Notes: generated from the sequence alone by a model not told the origin. A DNA stretch of 64,000 bases from Neobacillus sp. PS3-34 (GCF_030915465.1 NZ_CP133267.1:434001-498000); one strand, 5' to 3'. Numbered from the stretch's first letter, positions 55,782-64,000 are shown. A program made the numbers and translations.

Positions 55782-55916
55782 TTACATTGAAATAGACTGT
55801 ACAGTCTTTATTAAATCATTAATTTTCTGATTTTTCAATACACTTTTCTTTTCTAATATATATGCTTGTTCCTTCAAACTTAGTAATGCAGTAATTAAGC
55901 TATCCAGCTGTTCAAT
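55782..55916 (-). pseudogene. Possible truncated Spo0E-like phosphatase remnant
   Basis: The minus-strand frame ending at TAA 55782 encodes IEQLDSLITALLSLKEQAYI followed by LEKKSVLKNQKINDLIKTVQ, reminiscent of the two-helix Spo0E-like family (spacing of Leu/Ile, final D-x-LI). No start codon is available before a stop, and a repeat element begins just upstream at 55945, so it may be a gene cut by the repeat. The similarity is by eye only. Confidence 0.2.
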
Positions 55917-55944
55917 TGAACTAATTCCTTTTTAATAATTTCCA

Positions 55945-56118
55945 CAGAACAAAAGGCGCAAGCGCCCTGGTTAGCCCCGACAGGCATAAGACGAATCACG
56001 CAGGAAATCCTGATTTCTGGAGTGATTTGGCTTATGACCCCGAGGGGCTGGGTGCTGGAGCTAGATTAATACAACTTGTAGAAGAATCCACATCATTTAA
56101 TTTTATAATTTCCTAGAC
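55945..56118 (+). repeat. Structured intergenic repeat family B, copy 1
   Basis: A unit of about 170 bp that is nearly identical to 58376-58553 in the same orientation. It contains GGCGCAAGCGCC, then AGCCCCGACAGGCATAAG facing CTTATGACCCCGAGGGGCT, and an inner pair AATCACGCAGGAAATC / GATTTCTGGAGTGATT. The nested complementarity suggests a folded RNA or mobile palindromic unit. Confidence 0.85.
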
Positions 56119-56121
56119 GAT

Positions 56122-56173
56122 AAAAAATCCCCTCCCAGATAGACGGTTAAAAATCATTGTCTGCCTGAAGGGG
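56122..56173 (-). terminator. Terminator of the XRE-repeat gene
   Basis: On the minus strand ATCCCCT pairs with AGGGGAT, extended by inner pairs (GGCAGAC and GTCTATC), and is followed by TTTTTTA. It lies 50 bp after the stop. Confidence 0.75.
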
Positions 56174-56222
56174 ATAATCCCACTCACTAAAGGGTTATTT
56201 CATATGATATGATCCCCAAGCT

Positions 56223-57314
56223 CTATTTCACCTGTGTTAATAGAGATGTGACCATTTTGCTCAAAGTTTCTTTTTCAACAAATGGAGCAAGGCTTGCTAG
56301 TATATTGGGGTTAAGGTTTTCCAATTCGATATTTTCGAGTAATTCCTCTATATTATCTTTGCTTAAAAATGGTGCAAGCGATACGATTCTTCTTGCATCT
56401 ATTGCTCCATCCACCACCAGGTTTACCATGCGATTTAGGGTATCACTACTCAAAAACGTCGCAAGCCTTTCAATAATTTTCCAATCCAAGGTGCCTTCTT
56501 CAGCTTTTTGGACCAGTTTTTCAAGATGTTCCTGATCAAGAAAAGGAGCAATCCTTACAATCCGCTTTGCATCTACTTTTTCATCCACCACCAAATCGAC
56601 TAGCCGATTGAGGGACTCTCTGCCCAATAATGGAGCAATAGCCTGGACAATCTCCCAGCTTACAGTGCCTTCTTCCAGCTGCAGAACTAATTTATCTAGG
56701 CTATCCCCTTCCAAAAAAGGAGCAATTCTGAGCAGCTGCTTTGCCTCCAAAGAACCTTCGTTCATTGATTTTTCTACTAACCCGGATAATAGGTTTCCAC
56801 TGAGAAATGGTGCTACGCCTGTTATAATATCCCAATTTACTGAATTCTCCGTTTCATGACTAACTAGCTCAGCTAACGCATCTGTGCCAAGGAATGGAGC
56901 CAGTCTCCTGATCTGCTCTAAATTGATGCTTTTTGGGTTTAAGTTTTCCGAGACCTTATTAAGAGTGCTTGCCTTCAGCATCGGGGCAATCTCAACCAGT
57001 TCCTCCATGTTGACCTCTCCATCATTGATCATTTCTGCTAGCTGTTCTGTCCTATTCTCTGCAATCTCCTCCACTATTTTGCCAACGTGGGAGAAATTCC
57101 GATTTTCGCCGGCATTTACAAGATCATCTAACGTGATAATAAAAAATTTAGCAATCAGCGGAAGAGTAGCAATATCGGGAAGTGATTCACCCCGTTCCCA
57201 TTTTGACACTGCCTGATGACTCACATTTAATTGTTCGGCAAGTTCCATTTGTGTCATATCTTTCTCTTTCCTAAGCTTTGAAATAAAAGCCCCTATCTTA
57301 CGTGTATCGAGCAT
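56223..57314 (-). CDS. XRE regulator with about nine 29-30-aa helical repeats
   Basis: A 363-aa protein. Residues 10-60 are an XRE HTH (MTQMELAEQLNVSHQAVSKW). The rest is a run of 29-30-residue repeats with the core IAPFL and a following LxxLV helix (for example IAPFLEGDSLDKLVLQLEEG). The repeats probably form an alpha-solenoid for protein or ligand binding. The ATG at 57314 follows GGAGGGG. It has its own terminator. The regulated genes are unknown; the divergent neighbour is the YitT gene. Confidence 0.85.
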   Translation of the reverse strand: MLDTRKIGAFISKLRKEKDMTQMELAEQLNVSHQAVSKWERGESLPDIATLPLIAKFFIITLDDLVNAGENRNFSHVGKIVEEIAENRTEQLAEMINDGEVNMEELVEIAPMLKASTLNKVSENLNPKSINLEQIRRLAPFLGTDALAELVSHETENSVNWDIITGVAPFLSGNLLSGLVEKSMNEGSLEAKQLLRIAPFLEGDSLDKLVLQLEEGTVSWEIVQAIAPLLGRESLNRLVDLVVDEKVDAKRIVRIAPFLDQEHLEKLVQKAEEGTLDWKIIERLATFLSSDTLNRMVNLVVDGAIDARRIVSLAPFLSKDNIEELLENIELENLNPNILASLAPFVEKETLSKMVTSLLTQVK

Positions 57315-57551
57315 GTAAACCCCTCCAATAACCAAATTGACCAGCGCGCACTGTTAAAATTATCTTAGCATACACCCTTTCAGCAGCCTATCAACAGCTG
57401 GTTGAATTATTGGATTTTTCTTAATTCAACCGGCGGTAGAACCGCTCAAAATAATAGATTCTGATGTAAGAGCGTTTTTTCTTTCTTATTACTAAAACGA
57501 AATAAATTATCACATACTATATTGAAGAGGAAAATGATCGAGGTGTTTATC

Positions 57552-58373
57552 TTGTTCCGCTTAATCTTTCATATTATTACGATTGGACTGTGTGCTTTTC
57601 TTTTCGGATTGACTGTTAATTCTTTTTTCATTCCACATAAATTAGCTTCAGGCGGAGTTACCGGTATTGCCTTTTTTATTCACCATTTTTTACATATCAA
57701 TACTGGCTGGATTGTTCTCATTATCAATATTCCATTATTTCTATTAGGTCTTAAATATTTAGGAAAACGATTTATATTATTCACGATATACGCAGTTCTC
57801 GTATTATCCTTTAGTATGAAATTTATTCCCATTCATGCGATTAGCAACGATATTTTACTTTCTTCTATTATTGGCGGTGCGCTTTATGGAATTTCCGTTG
57901 GGACTATAATTCGGATTGGCGGTTCAACTGGCGGAACTGATATTATCAGTCTCATCCTTTCTCAAAAAAGGAATCTTCAGGTAGGATTTTTGAATATTTG
58001 TATGAATCTATTAGTTGTCGGTATTTCCGGCCTTGTTTTTGGATGGAATATCACTTTATATACGATTATCGCTATTTATGTAGCTGGCCGTGCAGTTGAT
58101 ATGGTTTACACAACACAAAACAAGTTAACCTTAACGATTGTCACCGAAAAATATCAAGAACTCAGTGACGCTCTTATCCATTTACACGCACGGGGAATCA
58201 CGATAACTAATGCGGAAGGTGCCTACACTCATAAACCTAAAAAAGTCCTAACAACGGTTATCACTAAATTTGAACTAAATGAAACAAAACATACAATCAA
58301 AATGACTGATCCGCAAGCATTTGTAAACATCACACAAACCCTTGAAGTGATGGGACGCTTCCGAAAGAACTAA
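57552..58373 (+). CDS. YitT family membrane protein (DUF161/DUF2179)
   Basis: A YitT protein of about 273 aa with five or six N-terminal membrane helices (FLFGLTVNSFFIPHKLASGG; GGSTGGTDIISLILSQKRNL) and a C-terminal DUF2179 domain (LTLTIVTEKYQELSDALIHL; RGITITNAEGAYTHKPKKVL). The function is unknown. The TTG at 57552 is placed 6 bp after GAGGTG; an ATG at 57534 is possible but close to its GAGG. A family B repeat follows directly after the stop. Confidence 0.88.
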   Translation: MFRLIFHIITIGLCAFLFGLTVNSFFIPHKLASGGVTGIAFFIHHFLHINTGWIVLIINIPLFLLGLKYLGKRFILFTIYAVLVLSFSMKFIPIHAISNDILLSSIIGGALYGISVGTIIRIGGSTGGTDIISLILSQKRNLQVGFLNICMNLLVVGISGLVFGWNITLYTIIAIYVAGRAVDMVYTTQNKLTLTIVTEKYQELSDALIHLHARGITITNAEGAYTHKPKKVLTTVITKFELNETKHTIKMTDPQAFVNITQTLEVMGRFRKN

Positions 58374-58375
58374 TA

Positions 58376-58553
58376 ACAAAAGGCGTAAGCGTCCTGGTTA
58401 GCCCCGACAGACATAAGACGAATCACGCAGGAAATCCTGATTTCTGGAGTGATTTGGCTTATGACCCCGAGGGGCTGGGCGCTGGAGCTAGATTAATACA
58501 ACTTGGTAGAAGTTATCCACTTCATTTAATTTAATAATTTCCTAAACGAAAAA
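58376..58553 (+). repeat. Structured intergenic repeat family B, copy 2
   Basis: This is the second copy of the unit at 55945, in direct orientation. GGCGTAAGCGTCC replaces GGCGCAAGCGCCC, two changes that keep the hairpin pairing. It sits between the convergent YitT and DUF488 genes and may act as terminator for either. Confidence 0.85.
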
Positions 58554-58557
58554 ATGA

Positions 58558-58926
58558 CTACGGCCGTGTCGATTTTTTAATTCCTTCAAGCAACACAACT
58601 CCATGGTTATGGACGGGATCCTTTGCACCATATAAGAGGGTGACTCTTCCCTTTGCTGTTAGGTCAAGTATCTGTTGAACAGCATTCCTTTGCAGGTCAT
58701 TGGTTTGCAACTCATCAAGATATCTAGCCGTAAACTCCTCAAAGAGCTCAGGTTTATGACAAAACCATTTTCGCAAATCACTGCTTGGAGCAATCTCCTT
58801 TAACCAATAATCCAAGTTTGCAGCCTCTTTTGATATTCCTCTTGGCCACAAGCGGTCAATTAAAACCCGGCAGCCATCCGCATCATCATAGGGTTCGTAA
58901 ATTCTTTTCAGAAAAATTTCTTGCAT
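58558..58926 (-). CDS. DUF488 family protein (YeaO-like)
   Basis: A 122-aa protein with the DUF488 signature DADGCRVLIDRLWPRGISKE, LDYWLKEIAPSSDLRKWFCH, FTARYLDELQ and VTLLYGAKDPVHNHGVVLLE. Members are small cytosolic proteins without a proven role. GGAGG lies upstream of ATG 58926; an upstream ATG at 58965 is less likely. Confidence 0.9.
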   Translation of the reverse strand: MQEIFLKRIYEPYDDADGCRVLIDRLWPRGISKEAANLDYWLKEIAPSSDLRKWFCHKPELFEEFTARYLDELQTNDLQRNAVQQILDLTAKGRVTLLYGAKDPVHNHGVVLLEGIKKSTRP

Positions 58927-59153
58927 CAGACTACCTCCAAATGTGCATGTTAAAGTATTCAACATAATTGTCCATTCTAATCGGTTGAATTTGTCGACAA
59001 AAAGTGTAAGTCACCAAAAAGTTTTTTCTTCCTTCTTCACAAGCTTAAAAGAAGAATTCCATTCTATTTTTAAGAAAATTACTTTTTACCTAATAGGTTA
59101 AAAAAAAGAGAGTAGCAATTTGGCTATTCTCTTTTAAGCGATTCAATTATTAA

Positions 59154-59375
59154 GGCTGTTTCATATACTTTGGTGCTATATAAGGAGTAGTTGATTTCCA
59201 CTCCAGGATGCTCGCTTTCCGCGGGGCGTTGAATCAGCTTCCTAGAATCAACACCGCTCGAAGGAAATGCGAGAGCATTTTCGAGGAGCGCGCCCCTTCC
59301 ACTCAATCAACTTCTTTTTCAACGATTTGCTTTTAAAAACCTATTTGCAAAACAACAATCTTTTAGAAAACAGCC
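59154..59375. mobile_element. MITE-like element, copy 3 (222 bp)
   Basis: It begins GGCTGTTTCA and ends with ACAATCTTTTAGAAAACAGCC-type sequence. It is flanked by the perfect 8-bp duplication ATTATTAA (59146-59153 and 59376-59383). The interior contains GTAGTTGATTTCC, CGCTTTCCGCGGGGC and CAATCAACTTCTTT, shared with copies 1 and 2, but it is more diverged. Confidence 0.88.
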
Positions 59376-59408
59376 ATTATTAAAAACAATTTCATTCACA
59401 ATAAGTAC

Positions 59409-60617
59409 TTACTTTCCAGGGACTAATTTTCTTTTTAAAGTACTGTTTAGCTCACCAGCATTCCAATAAACTGTTCCCGTGGCTGCTAAAAGTAAAATTC
59501 CTGTCACCACAAATACGCTTTGGACAGGAAAAATTCCACCAAGGAATCCGCCAATCACGGGACCGACCATCCCGCCTAATTGGTTTGCAGTTTGATGCAA
59601 ACTGAATGCCCTGCCACGGAAATCCTCCGGTGTTGACCTTACGACAAGGCCATTTAGAGCCGGGTAAACGGCACAGAAAAAGATTCCAAAAACAAACCTG
59701 ATCATAGAAAAACCAAAAATATGAGTGAATACAATCTGAGCTAATGTGCCCAGCCCTCCGCCCAGCAGCCCAATAAATAAAACGCGCTGAAATCCAACTT
59801 TGTCAGCCCATTTTCCCCAAAAAGGAGCAAATAGAGTACTGGCGATACCGGGGAGTGAAAAAACAATCCCTGCAATCAACGAAGCTTTATCAGAAGATCC
59901 TCCCAACTTCACAATATATAAAGGAAGAACCGGTTCTATGGTCATGACCGAACAACTGACAACCAGTGTTAGAATCAGTACTAGCAGGAAAGGATGGTTG
60001 CCGAGCGCCACTTTAAAGTCCTTTTTAATAGAACCCTTTTCCTTGCTTGGTTTAAAGTTTTCTTCTTTTACCCAAAAAATAATCAGTAATGTCGCAAGGC
60101 CTACGATAATCCCACCAGTGGCAAAAGCCCAGCGGTTTCCCACCAGTTCAGCTATTCCGCCACCAAACAACGGGCCAACAATCTGCCCTGCTGCGGCGGC
60201 TGAAGAAATGAGGGAAAGGGCATATCCCACTTGATTGCTTGGTGTGTTCGTGCCTATTAAAGCAATTGCGCCTGGAATGAATCCACTCAATAAGCCCTGA
60301 AGAATTCTTAATGCTAATATTTCATACGGATTCGTAACAAACGCCATCAAGGTATAGATGACAAACAGGGCTATACCTGCCCTGACGATCATTGGTTTCC
60401 TCCCGTATTTATCCGCCATCCTCCCCCAAAAAGGCGAAGCAATCGCACCTGCAAAAAACGCAGAACTAAATATCAGGCCAGACCACATCTCTGTGTGCTG
60501 GTGTACACCTATTTGCAGAAGAAATAAAGGCAAAAAAGGAATCACCATGGAAAAACTTGCTGCTGTAAAAAAGACACCGACCCAAAGTACCCACAAATTC
60601 CTTTTCCATGTTAGCAC
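59409..60617 (-). CDS. MFS multidrug-type efflux transporter (MdtG-like)
   Basis: A transporter of about 402 aa with 12 helices: FFTAASFSMVIPFLPLFLLQ, the loop 2-3 motif GRMADKYGRKPMIVRAG, RILQGLLSGFIPGAIALIGT and GPLFGGGIAELVGNRWAFAT (motif C-like). Substrates are unknown. The GTG at 60617 (VLTWKRNLW) follows GGAG by about 11 bp and is preferred over the TTG at 60638. Confidence 0.88.
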   Translation of the reverse strand: MLTWKRNLWVLWVGVFFTAASFSMVIPFLPLFLLQIGVHQHTEMWSGLIFSSAFFAGAIASPFWGRMADKYGRKPMIVRAGIALFVIYTLMAFVTNPYEILALRILQGLLSGFIPGAIALIGTNTPSNQVGYALSLISSAAAAGQIVGPLFGGGIAELVGNRWAFATGGIIVGLATLLIIFWVKEENFKPSKEKGSIKKDFKVALGNHPFLLVLILTLVVSCSVMTIEPVLPLYIVKLGGSSDKASLIAGIVFSLPGIASTLFAPFWGKWADKVGFQRVLFIGLLGGGLGTLAQIVFTHIFGFSMIRFVFGIFFCAVYPALNGLVVRSTPEDFRGRAFSLHQTANQLGGMVGPVIGGFLGGIFPVQSVFVVTGILLLAATGTVYWNAGELNSTLKRKLVPGK

Positions 60618-60871
60618 GCTGTTTTCATCTCCCAGCAAAAGTACAAATATATTAAACTTTTTAATATGATCATTTACTTATATTGTCATATTATCATAAA
60701 AAACAATTATTTTCACTCCCGAAATATTCGGTATCTGAAATGATTTTTCTTTCTTTAGAGAAAACGTCCCAAGTTCATAAACTAGGTCGTGACGCAGATT
60801 ATTAACATTATTATTGTGGTAATACAATTTGCTCAACACTTCACAAAATGTTCACCAACCCTCGAGGTTTC

Positions 60872-60913
60872 CGTGATTGAAATCACAAGGATAATTTTCA
60901 CAAAAGTTAAAAT
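60872..60913 (+). promoter_or_regulatory. Fnr-type box and -10 element of nirK
   Basis: CGTGA-TTGAAA-TCACA (60872-60887) matches the TGTGA-N6-TCACA box at 9 of 10 positions. TAAAAT (60908-60913) lies so that the box centre would be near -41, the class II activator position. Anaerobic activation of nirK by Fnr follows from this. No other feature was found in 60618-60871. Confidence 0.65.
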
Positions 60914-60969
60914 ATAAGTGTAATCATTGATAAACAAATATATTAGGAGTCTAAGTGGAGGGTTATAAA

Positions 60970-62021
60970 ATGGGACAGTTTACAAGAGTTGCTGCAATTA
61001 TGGTCACTTCTGTTATGGTGTTAAGTGCTTGTGGAAAGGACAATATTTCTACCCCGATGAAAGCCCAAGGAGAATCTAAGGCAAATGCAATCACAAAAGT
61101 ATTCGGACCCCATGAACATGTAAACCAGAAACCTACTCCGATCAAAATAAATCGAATTAGCGAGCATGAAGTAAACGTTGAAATGACTGCTCAAATCACA
61201 GACATTAATATTACTGAGGGCGATGTATATAAAGCATGGACCTTCAACGGCGAAGCACCGGGACCAGTCGTTGTCGTTAACCAAGGTGATAAAATCAATT
61301 TCAAATTAACAAACATGGATCCAGCCATTCCGCATAGTATGGATATGCATGCCGTCCATGCTGCGCCATCTGAGGATTTTGCTAATGTAATGCCAGACAA
61401 AACGGGTTCATTCACTTATAACGCAGACAATCCTGGGGTATTTATGTACCACTGTGGTACAAAACCAGTTCTAACACATATCGCAAATGGGATGCACGGT
61501 ATGATTATTGTTAAACCAAAAGCTGGTTATCCAACTGATAATCAAGTAGACCGCGAATACGTCGTCATTCAAAACGAATGGTACAAATACAATGACATGG
61601 AAGATTTCACGAATGGCACACCTAAATATGTCGTCCTTTCAACTAAAGCTTTAAAGGAAGGTGACCCTAATACAAACGGTACAGTCGGTGCCATGGTTAA
61701 TCACCCGCTCCTTGCAAAAGTCGGCGACAAAGTAAGATTTTATGTATTAAACGTTGGCCCAATGAAGTCAGCAGCTTCCATGTAGTCGGCACCCTCTTCG
61801 ATGACGTCTATATGGATGGAAATCCATTTAACCATATGAAAGGATTGCAAACCGTCATGTTGGCAGCAAGTGGCGGTGCAGTTGTAGAATTCACCGTAGC
61901 CAAGGAAGGCAGCTACCCATTTGTCTCCCACCAATTCAACCAAGCAACAAAAGGTGCAAGCGGCGTTCTGAAAGTTACAAAAGACGGACTTGATGATAGC
62001 AGCGAAGTAATGGTACATTAA
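60970..62021 (+). pseudogene. nirK: Copper-containing nitrite reductase, lipoprotein type, one frameshift
   Basis: A two-cupredoxin NirK with lipoprotein signal (VTSVMVLSACGK) and copper ligands in IPHSMDMHAVHA and VFMYHCGTKPVLTHIANGMH. The frame breaks at NVGP near 61761; one extra A gives NEVSSFHVVGTLFDDVYMDG and continues through EGSYPFVSHQFNQATKGASG to the stop at 62021. About 350 aa when repaired. It reduces nitrite to NO outside the membrane. GGAGGG precedes ATG 60970. With the NarK-like gene it suggests denitrification capacity. Confidence 0.9.
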
Positions 62022-62120
62022 AATTTTTATAAAAGAAGCAAGGTTTATTGAGGTTATAATGTTCCGTTAAAAGAAATGGGCTCACTTTAGAGATGCAAAC
62101 ATAAAAATCACACACAGAGA

Positions 62121-62160
62121 AACACACGGCATTTTCCAAAGGAAATATCGTGTGTTTTTT
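62121..62160 (+). terminator. Terminator of nirK
   Basis: AACACACG and CGTGTGTT, extended by TTTTCC/GGAAA, form a long stem followed by TTTTTG. It lies 100 bp past the stop. Confidence 0.85.
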
Positions 62161-62350
62161 GTTATAGCAAGGTTTTTATACACCTTTACAAACTTTTCAC
62201 ATAGAATTTCACAGTGATTATTAATAGACGGGATGTAAATTTATTGCGATTTATGGTGTGAATTAAACCGAGGATTTGAACATCTTGCAGAAATTCACAA
62301 GGTAAATTCAAGGCTAATTCCTACAGGAAAATAAGGAAATGCCTGGTGAT

Positions 62351-62870
62351 AGTCCGAATGCGAGTCTTATTCGGACAGGAAAAGCTGATTATTACCTGCG
62401 TTAGTCTGAATGCGAGTCTTATTCGGACAGGAGATGCCGATTTTTACCTCCGGTAGTCCGAATGAAGGGGTTATTCGGACAGGACATGCCGATTTTTTCC
62501 CGCGTTAGTCCGAATGAAGGGGTTATTCGGACAGCTCATGCCGATTTTTTCCCGCGTTAGTCCGAATGAAGGGGTTATTCGGACAGGACATGCCGATTTT
62601 TTCCCGCGTTAGTCCGAATGAAGGGGTTATTCGGACAGCTCATGCCGATTTTTTCCCGCGTTAGTCCGAATGAAGGGGTTATTCGGACAGGACATGCCGA
62701 TTTTTTCCCGCGTTAGTCCGAATGAAGGGGTTATTCGGACAGGACATGCCGATTTTTTCCTGCGTTAGTCTGAATGAAGGGGTTATTCGGACAAGACATG
62801 CCGATTTTTTCCTGCGTTAGTCTGAATGAAGGGGTTATTCGGACAAGACATGCCGTTTATTACCTGCGTC
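62351..62870. repeat. 52-bp tandem hairpin array 3 (10 units)
   Basis: TTATTCGGACA recurs at 62367, 62419, 62471, 62523, 62575, 62627, 62679, 62731, 62783 and 62835, exactly 52 bp apart. The 27-bp module is AGTCCGAAT, a 9-nt loop (GAAGGGGTT in most units) and ATTCGGACA. The 25-bp linker contains ATGCCGATTTTTTCC. The geometry (9-9-9 plus 25) equals that of array 1, though the sequence differs. It lies between convergent nirK and the alcohol dehydrogenase gene. Confidence 0.95.
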
Positions 62871-62991
62871 TGTCTGAAATAAGGAATTGCCTTCAGTCAG
62901 ATAACTGGGTTTTATGAGACCGTTTATAAAGTAAAACGGTTAAAATTGAGACCCTTCTAAAAAACAACAATTTATCCAATAGAGCATAAAA

Positions 62992-63028
62992 AAAGAATGG
63001 CTTGGAAAAAACTTCGAGCCATTCTTTA
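62992..63028 (-). terminator. Terminator-like hairpin between array 3 and the alcohol dehydrogenase gene
   Basis: AAGAATGGCT and AGCCATTCTT form a 10-bp stem; on the minus strand it is followed by TTTTTTATG. It is 180 bp past the dehydrogenase stop. The stretch 63029-63204 shows nothing else. Confidence 0.7.
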
Positions 63029-63204
63029 AGTGGATTATCCTGTGTATTAATTGGTGAATTGCTTTTGATTGGTGGTGAGATTCCTCCTGCGATTTACAGT
63101 CCCGTTACGTAAATAGGCGAGTTTTCTTTTATTATTTTAACTTGCATCAGACACACCTTATTGAACAAACTCACCTGATAAGGCCTCTTAACGTGTTTTT
63201 AACT

Positions 63205-64000
63205 TTATAATGATCGCTTTAAAATATCCATGACACTTTCTGAGTCAAGTTCCTTGTAAGTTCCTACTCCTGGTTTAATAAATGTCTTCACGGTAATTGA
63301 TTCAAATTGTTTATCATCAATTTGATAATCCGCTAAGCGACTAGGAGCACCAAGTGAATTCCAGAAATCACGTAAAGCCTTCGCGCCTTCTCTTGCAACT
63401 TCTTTATCTGTCATTCCTTCTTCTTTTATACCAAATACGTTTGTCGCAAGCTGCTTAACCCGACTTGGATCTTCTTCAAGTACATGTTCAAGCCAATTCG
63501 GGAATAGGATAGCGAGACCTCCGCCATGTGGAATGTCATAAATGGCAGAAATGGCATGCTCAATTCGGTGTGTAGCCCAATCTCCGCCATCTGTCCCATT
63601 CGAGAGAGTCCCATTGAAAGCTGTGGTACTGATATACATCATTGTTTCTCTGTATTTATATGAATCTAATTGATTGAGAAGCTTTGGTCCATTATCAATA
63701 GCTGTTCTTAATATGGATTCAATAAAACCATCAATCATTGGCGTGTTTTCTGTGCGGTGGAAATACGACTCCAAGGCATGCGACATGCTATCGACAATGC
63801 CATATACAGTTTGATCACGAGGAACAGAGTATGTATAAGTCGGATCTAAAATTGAGAATGTTGGAAAAACAAGAGGTGATGCCCAGCCAAGTTTATCGTT
63901 CGTTTCCCAATTGGTAATGACGGAAACCTCGTTCATTTCTGAACCTGTAGCAGCAAGGGTAAGTACGGTACCAATTGGTAAAGCTGATTCGATAGGAGCT
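63205..64000 (-). CDS. Iron-containing alcohol dehydrogenase (butanol dehydrogenase-like), 5' end outside the window
   Basis: The C-terminal 265 codons of a group III alcohol dehydrogenase; the frame is open to the window edge (IESALPIGTVLTLAATGSEM). Metal-site histidines are in DSMSHALESYFH, HRIEHAISAIYDIPHGGGLA and ILFPNWLEHVLEEDPSRVKQ. It resembles YugJ/YugK/BdhA enzymes that reduce aldehydes with NAD(P)H. It ends at 63205 and is convergent with nirK and array 3. Confidence 0.92.
   Translation of the reverse strand, partial: APIESALPIGTVLTLAATGSEMNEVSVITNWETNDKLGWASPLVFPTFSILDPTYTYSVPRDQTVYGIVDSMSHALESYFHRTENTPMIDGFIESILRTAIDNGPKLLNQLDSYKYRETMMYISTTAFNGTLSNGTDGGDWATHRIEHAISAIYDIPHGGGLAILFPNWLEHVLEEDPSRVKQLATNVFGIKEEGMTDKEVAREGAKALRDFWNSLGAPSRLADYQIDDKQFESITVKTFIKPGVGTYKELDSESVMDILKRSL

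Noticed and set aside
59124..59306. Open frames inside the MITE copies (also at 22212-22454 and 43635-43820)
   Set aside because: They follow the repeat's structured G/C-rich core and are not conserved as proteins between the copies.
1..64000. rRNA, tRNA, prophage or integrative element
   Set aside because: No conserved RNA gene segments, integrase, attachment repeats or phage structural genes were seen in the window.

Overview
The window is chromosomal DNA from a low-GC, endospore-forming member of the Bacillaceae (Bacillus, Neobacillus or Peribacillus-like). The evidence is a GerA-type germinant receptor operon, a spore-surface polysaccharide and exosporium locus, a PrsW protease, a c-di-AMP (ydaO-type) riboswitch on a kdp operon, AGGAGG ribosome binding sites, frequent TTG/GTG starts, and typical Bacillaceae intergenic repeats. 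No rRNA, tRNA, phage or CRISPR was seen.

Layout. 1-7.4 kb: two small enzyme-like genes around a pair of operator-like palindromes, then a DUF4132 operon with two small partners. 7.5-8.1 kb: the first of three intergenic arrays with an exact 52-bp period. 8.3-11.5 kb: an HTH-like gene, a complete IS150-type IS3 element sitting in the loop of a hairpin, and an orphan ORF. 11.6-19.1 kb: the K+ uptake operon, transcribed leftwards as c-di-AMP riboswitch, small ORFs, kdpF, kdpA, kdpB, kdpC and a duplicated kinase-less KdpD. 19.3-24.9 kb: DUF2294 protein, PrsW, an XRE-TPR regulator, a MITE and a NarK transporter fused to a PAS domain. 24.9-28.8 kb: germination receptor operon (A, C, B order). 28.9-37.7 kb: a VOC protein, M20 peptidase, cupin, NERD protein, the second 52-bp array, and an aminotransferase-ABC importer operon. 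37.9-52.6 kb: spore-surface locus with three GT-D glycosyltransferase paralogues, a GT4, several GT2 enzymes, two epimerases, a nucleotide-sugar dehydrogenase, a His/Ser/Cys-rich repeat protein, a SAM decarboxylase-spermidine synthase pair and a BclA-like jelly-roll protein. It is interrupted by an IS1182-type remnant carrying a nested MITE. 52.7-64 kb: RMD1-family, epimerase, XRE-repeat, YitT, DUF488 and MFS genes, nirK with an Fnr-like box, the third 52-bp array, and a partial iron-dependent alcohol dehydrogenase.

Two things stand out. First, three intergenic arrays (about 12, 8 and 10 units) share one geometry: a 27-bp 9-9-9 hairpin module plus a 25-bp linker, always 52 bp, which is five B-DNA turns. 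Arrays 1 and 2 are diverged inverted relatives. Array 3 has different sequence but the same architecture. I know of no described system with this form. Second, ten conserved genes (VOC x2, DUF4132 twice, kdpD, kdpB, kdpA, narK, the ABC ATPase, a GT-D gene and nirK) are each restored by adding single bases. Such a uniform pattern points to sequencing or assembly indels at least as much as to real gene decay, so these genes should be read as probably intact in the cell until checked.
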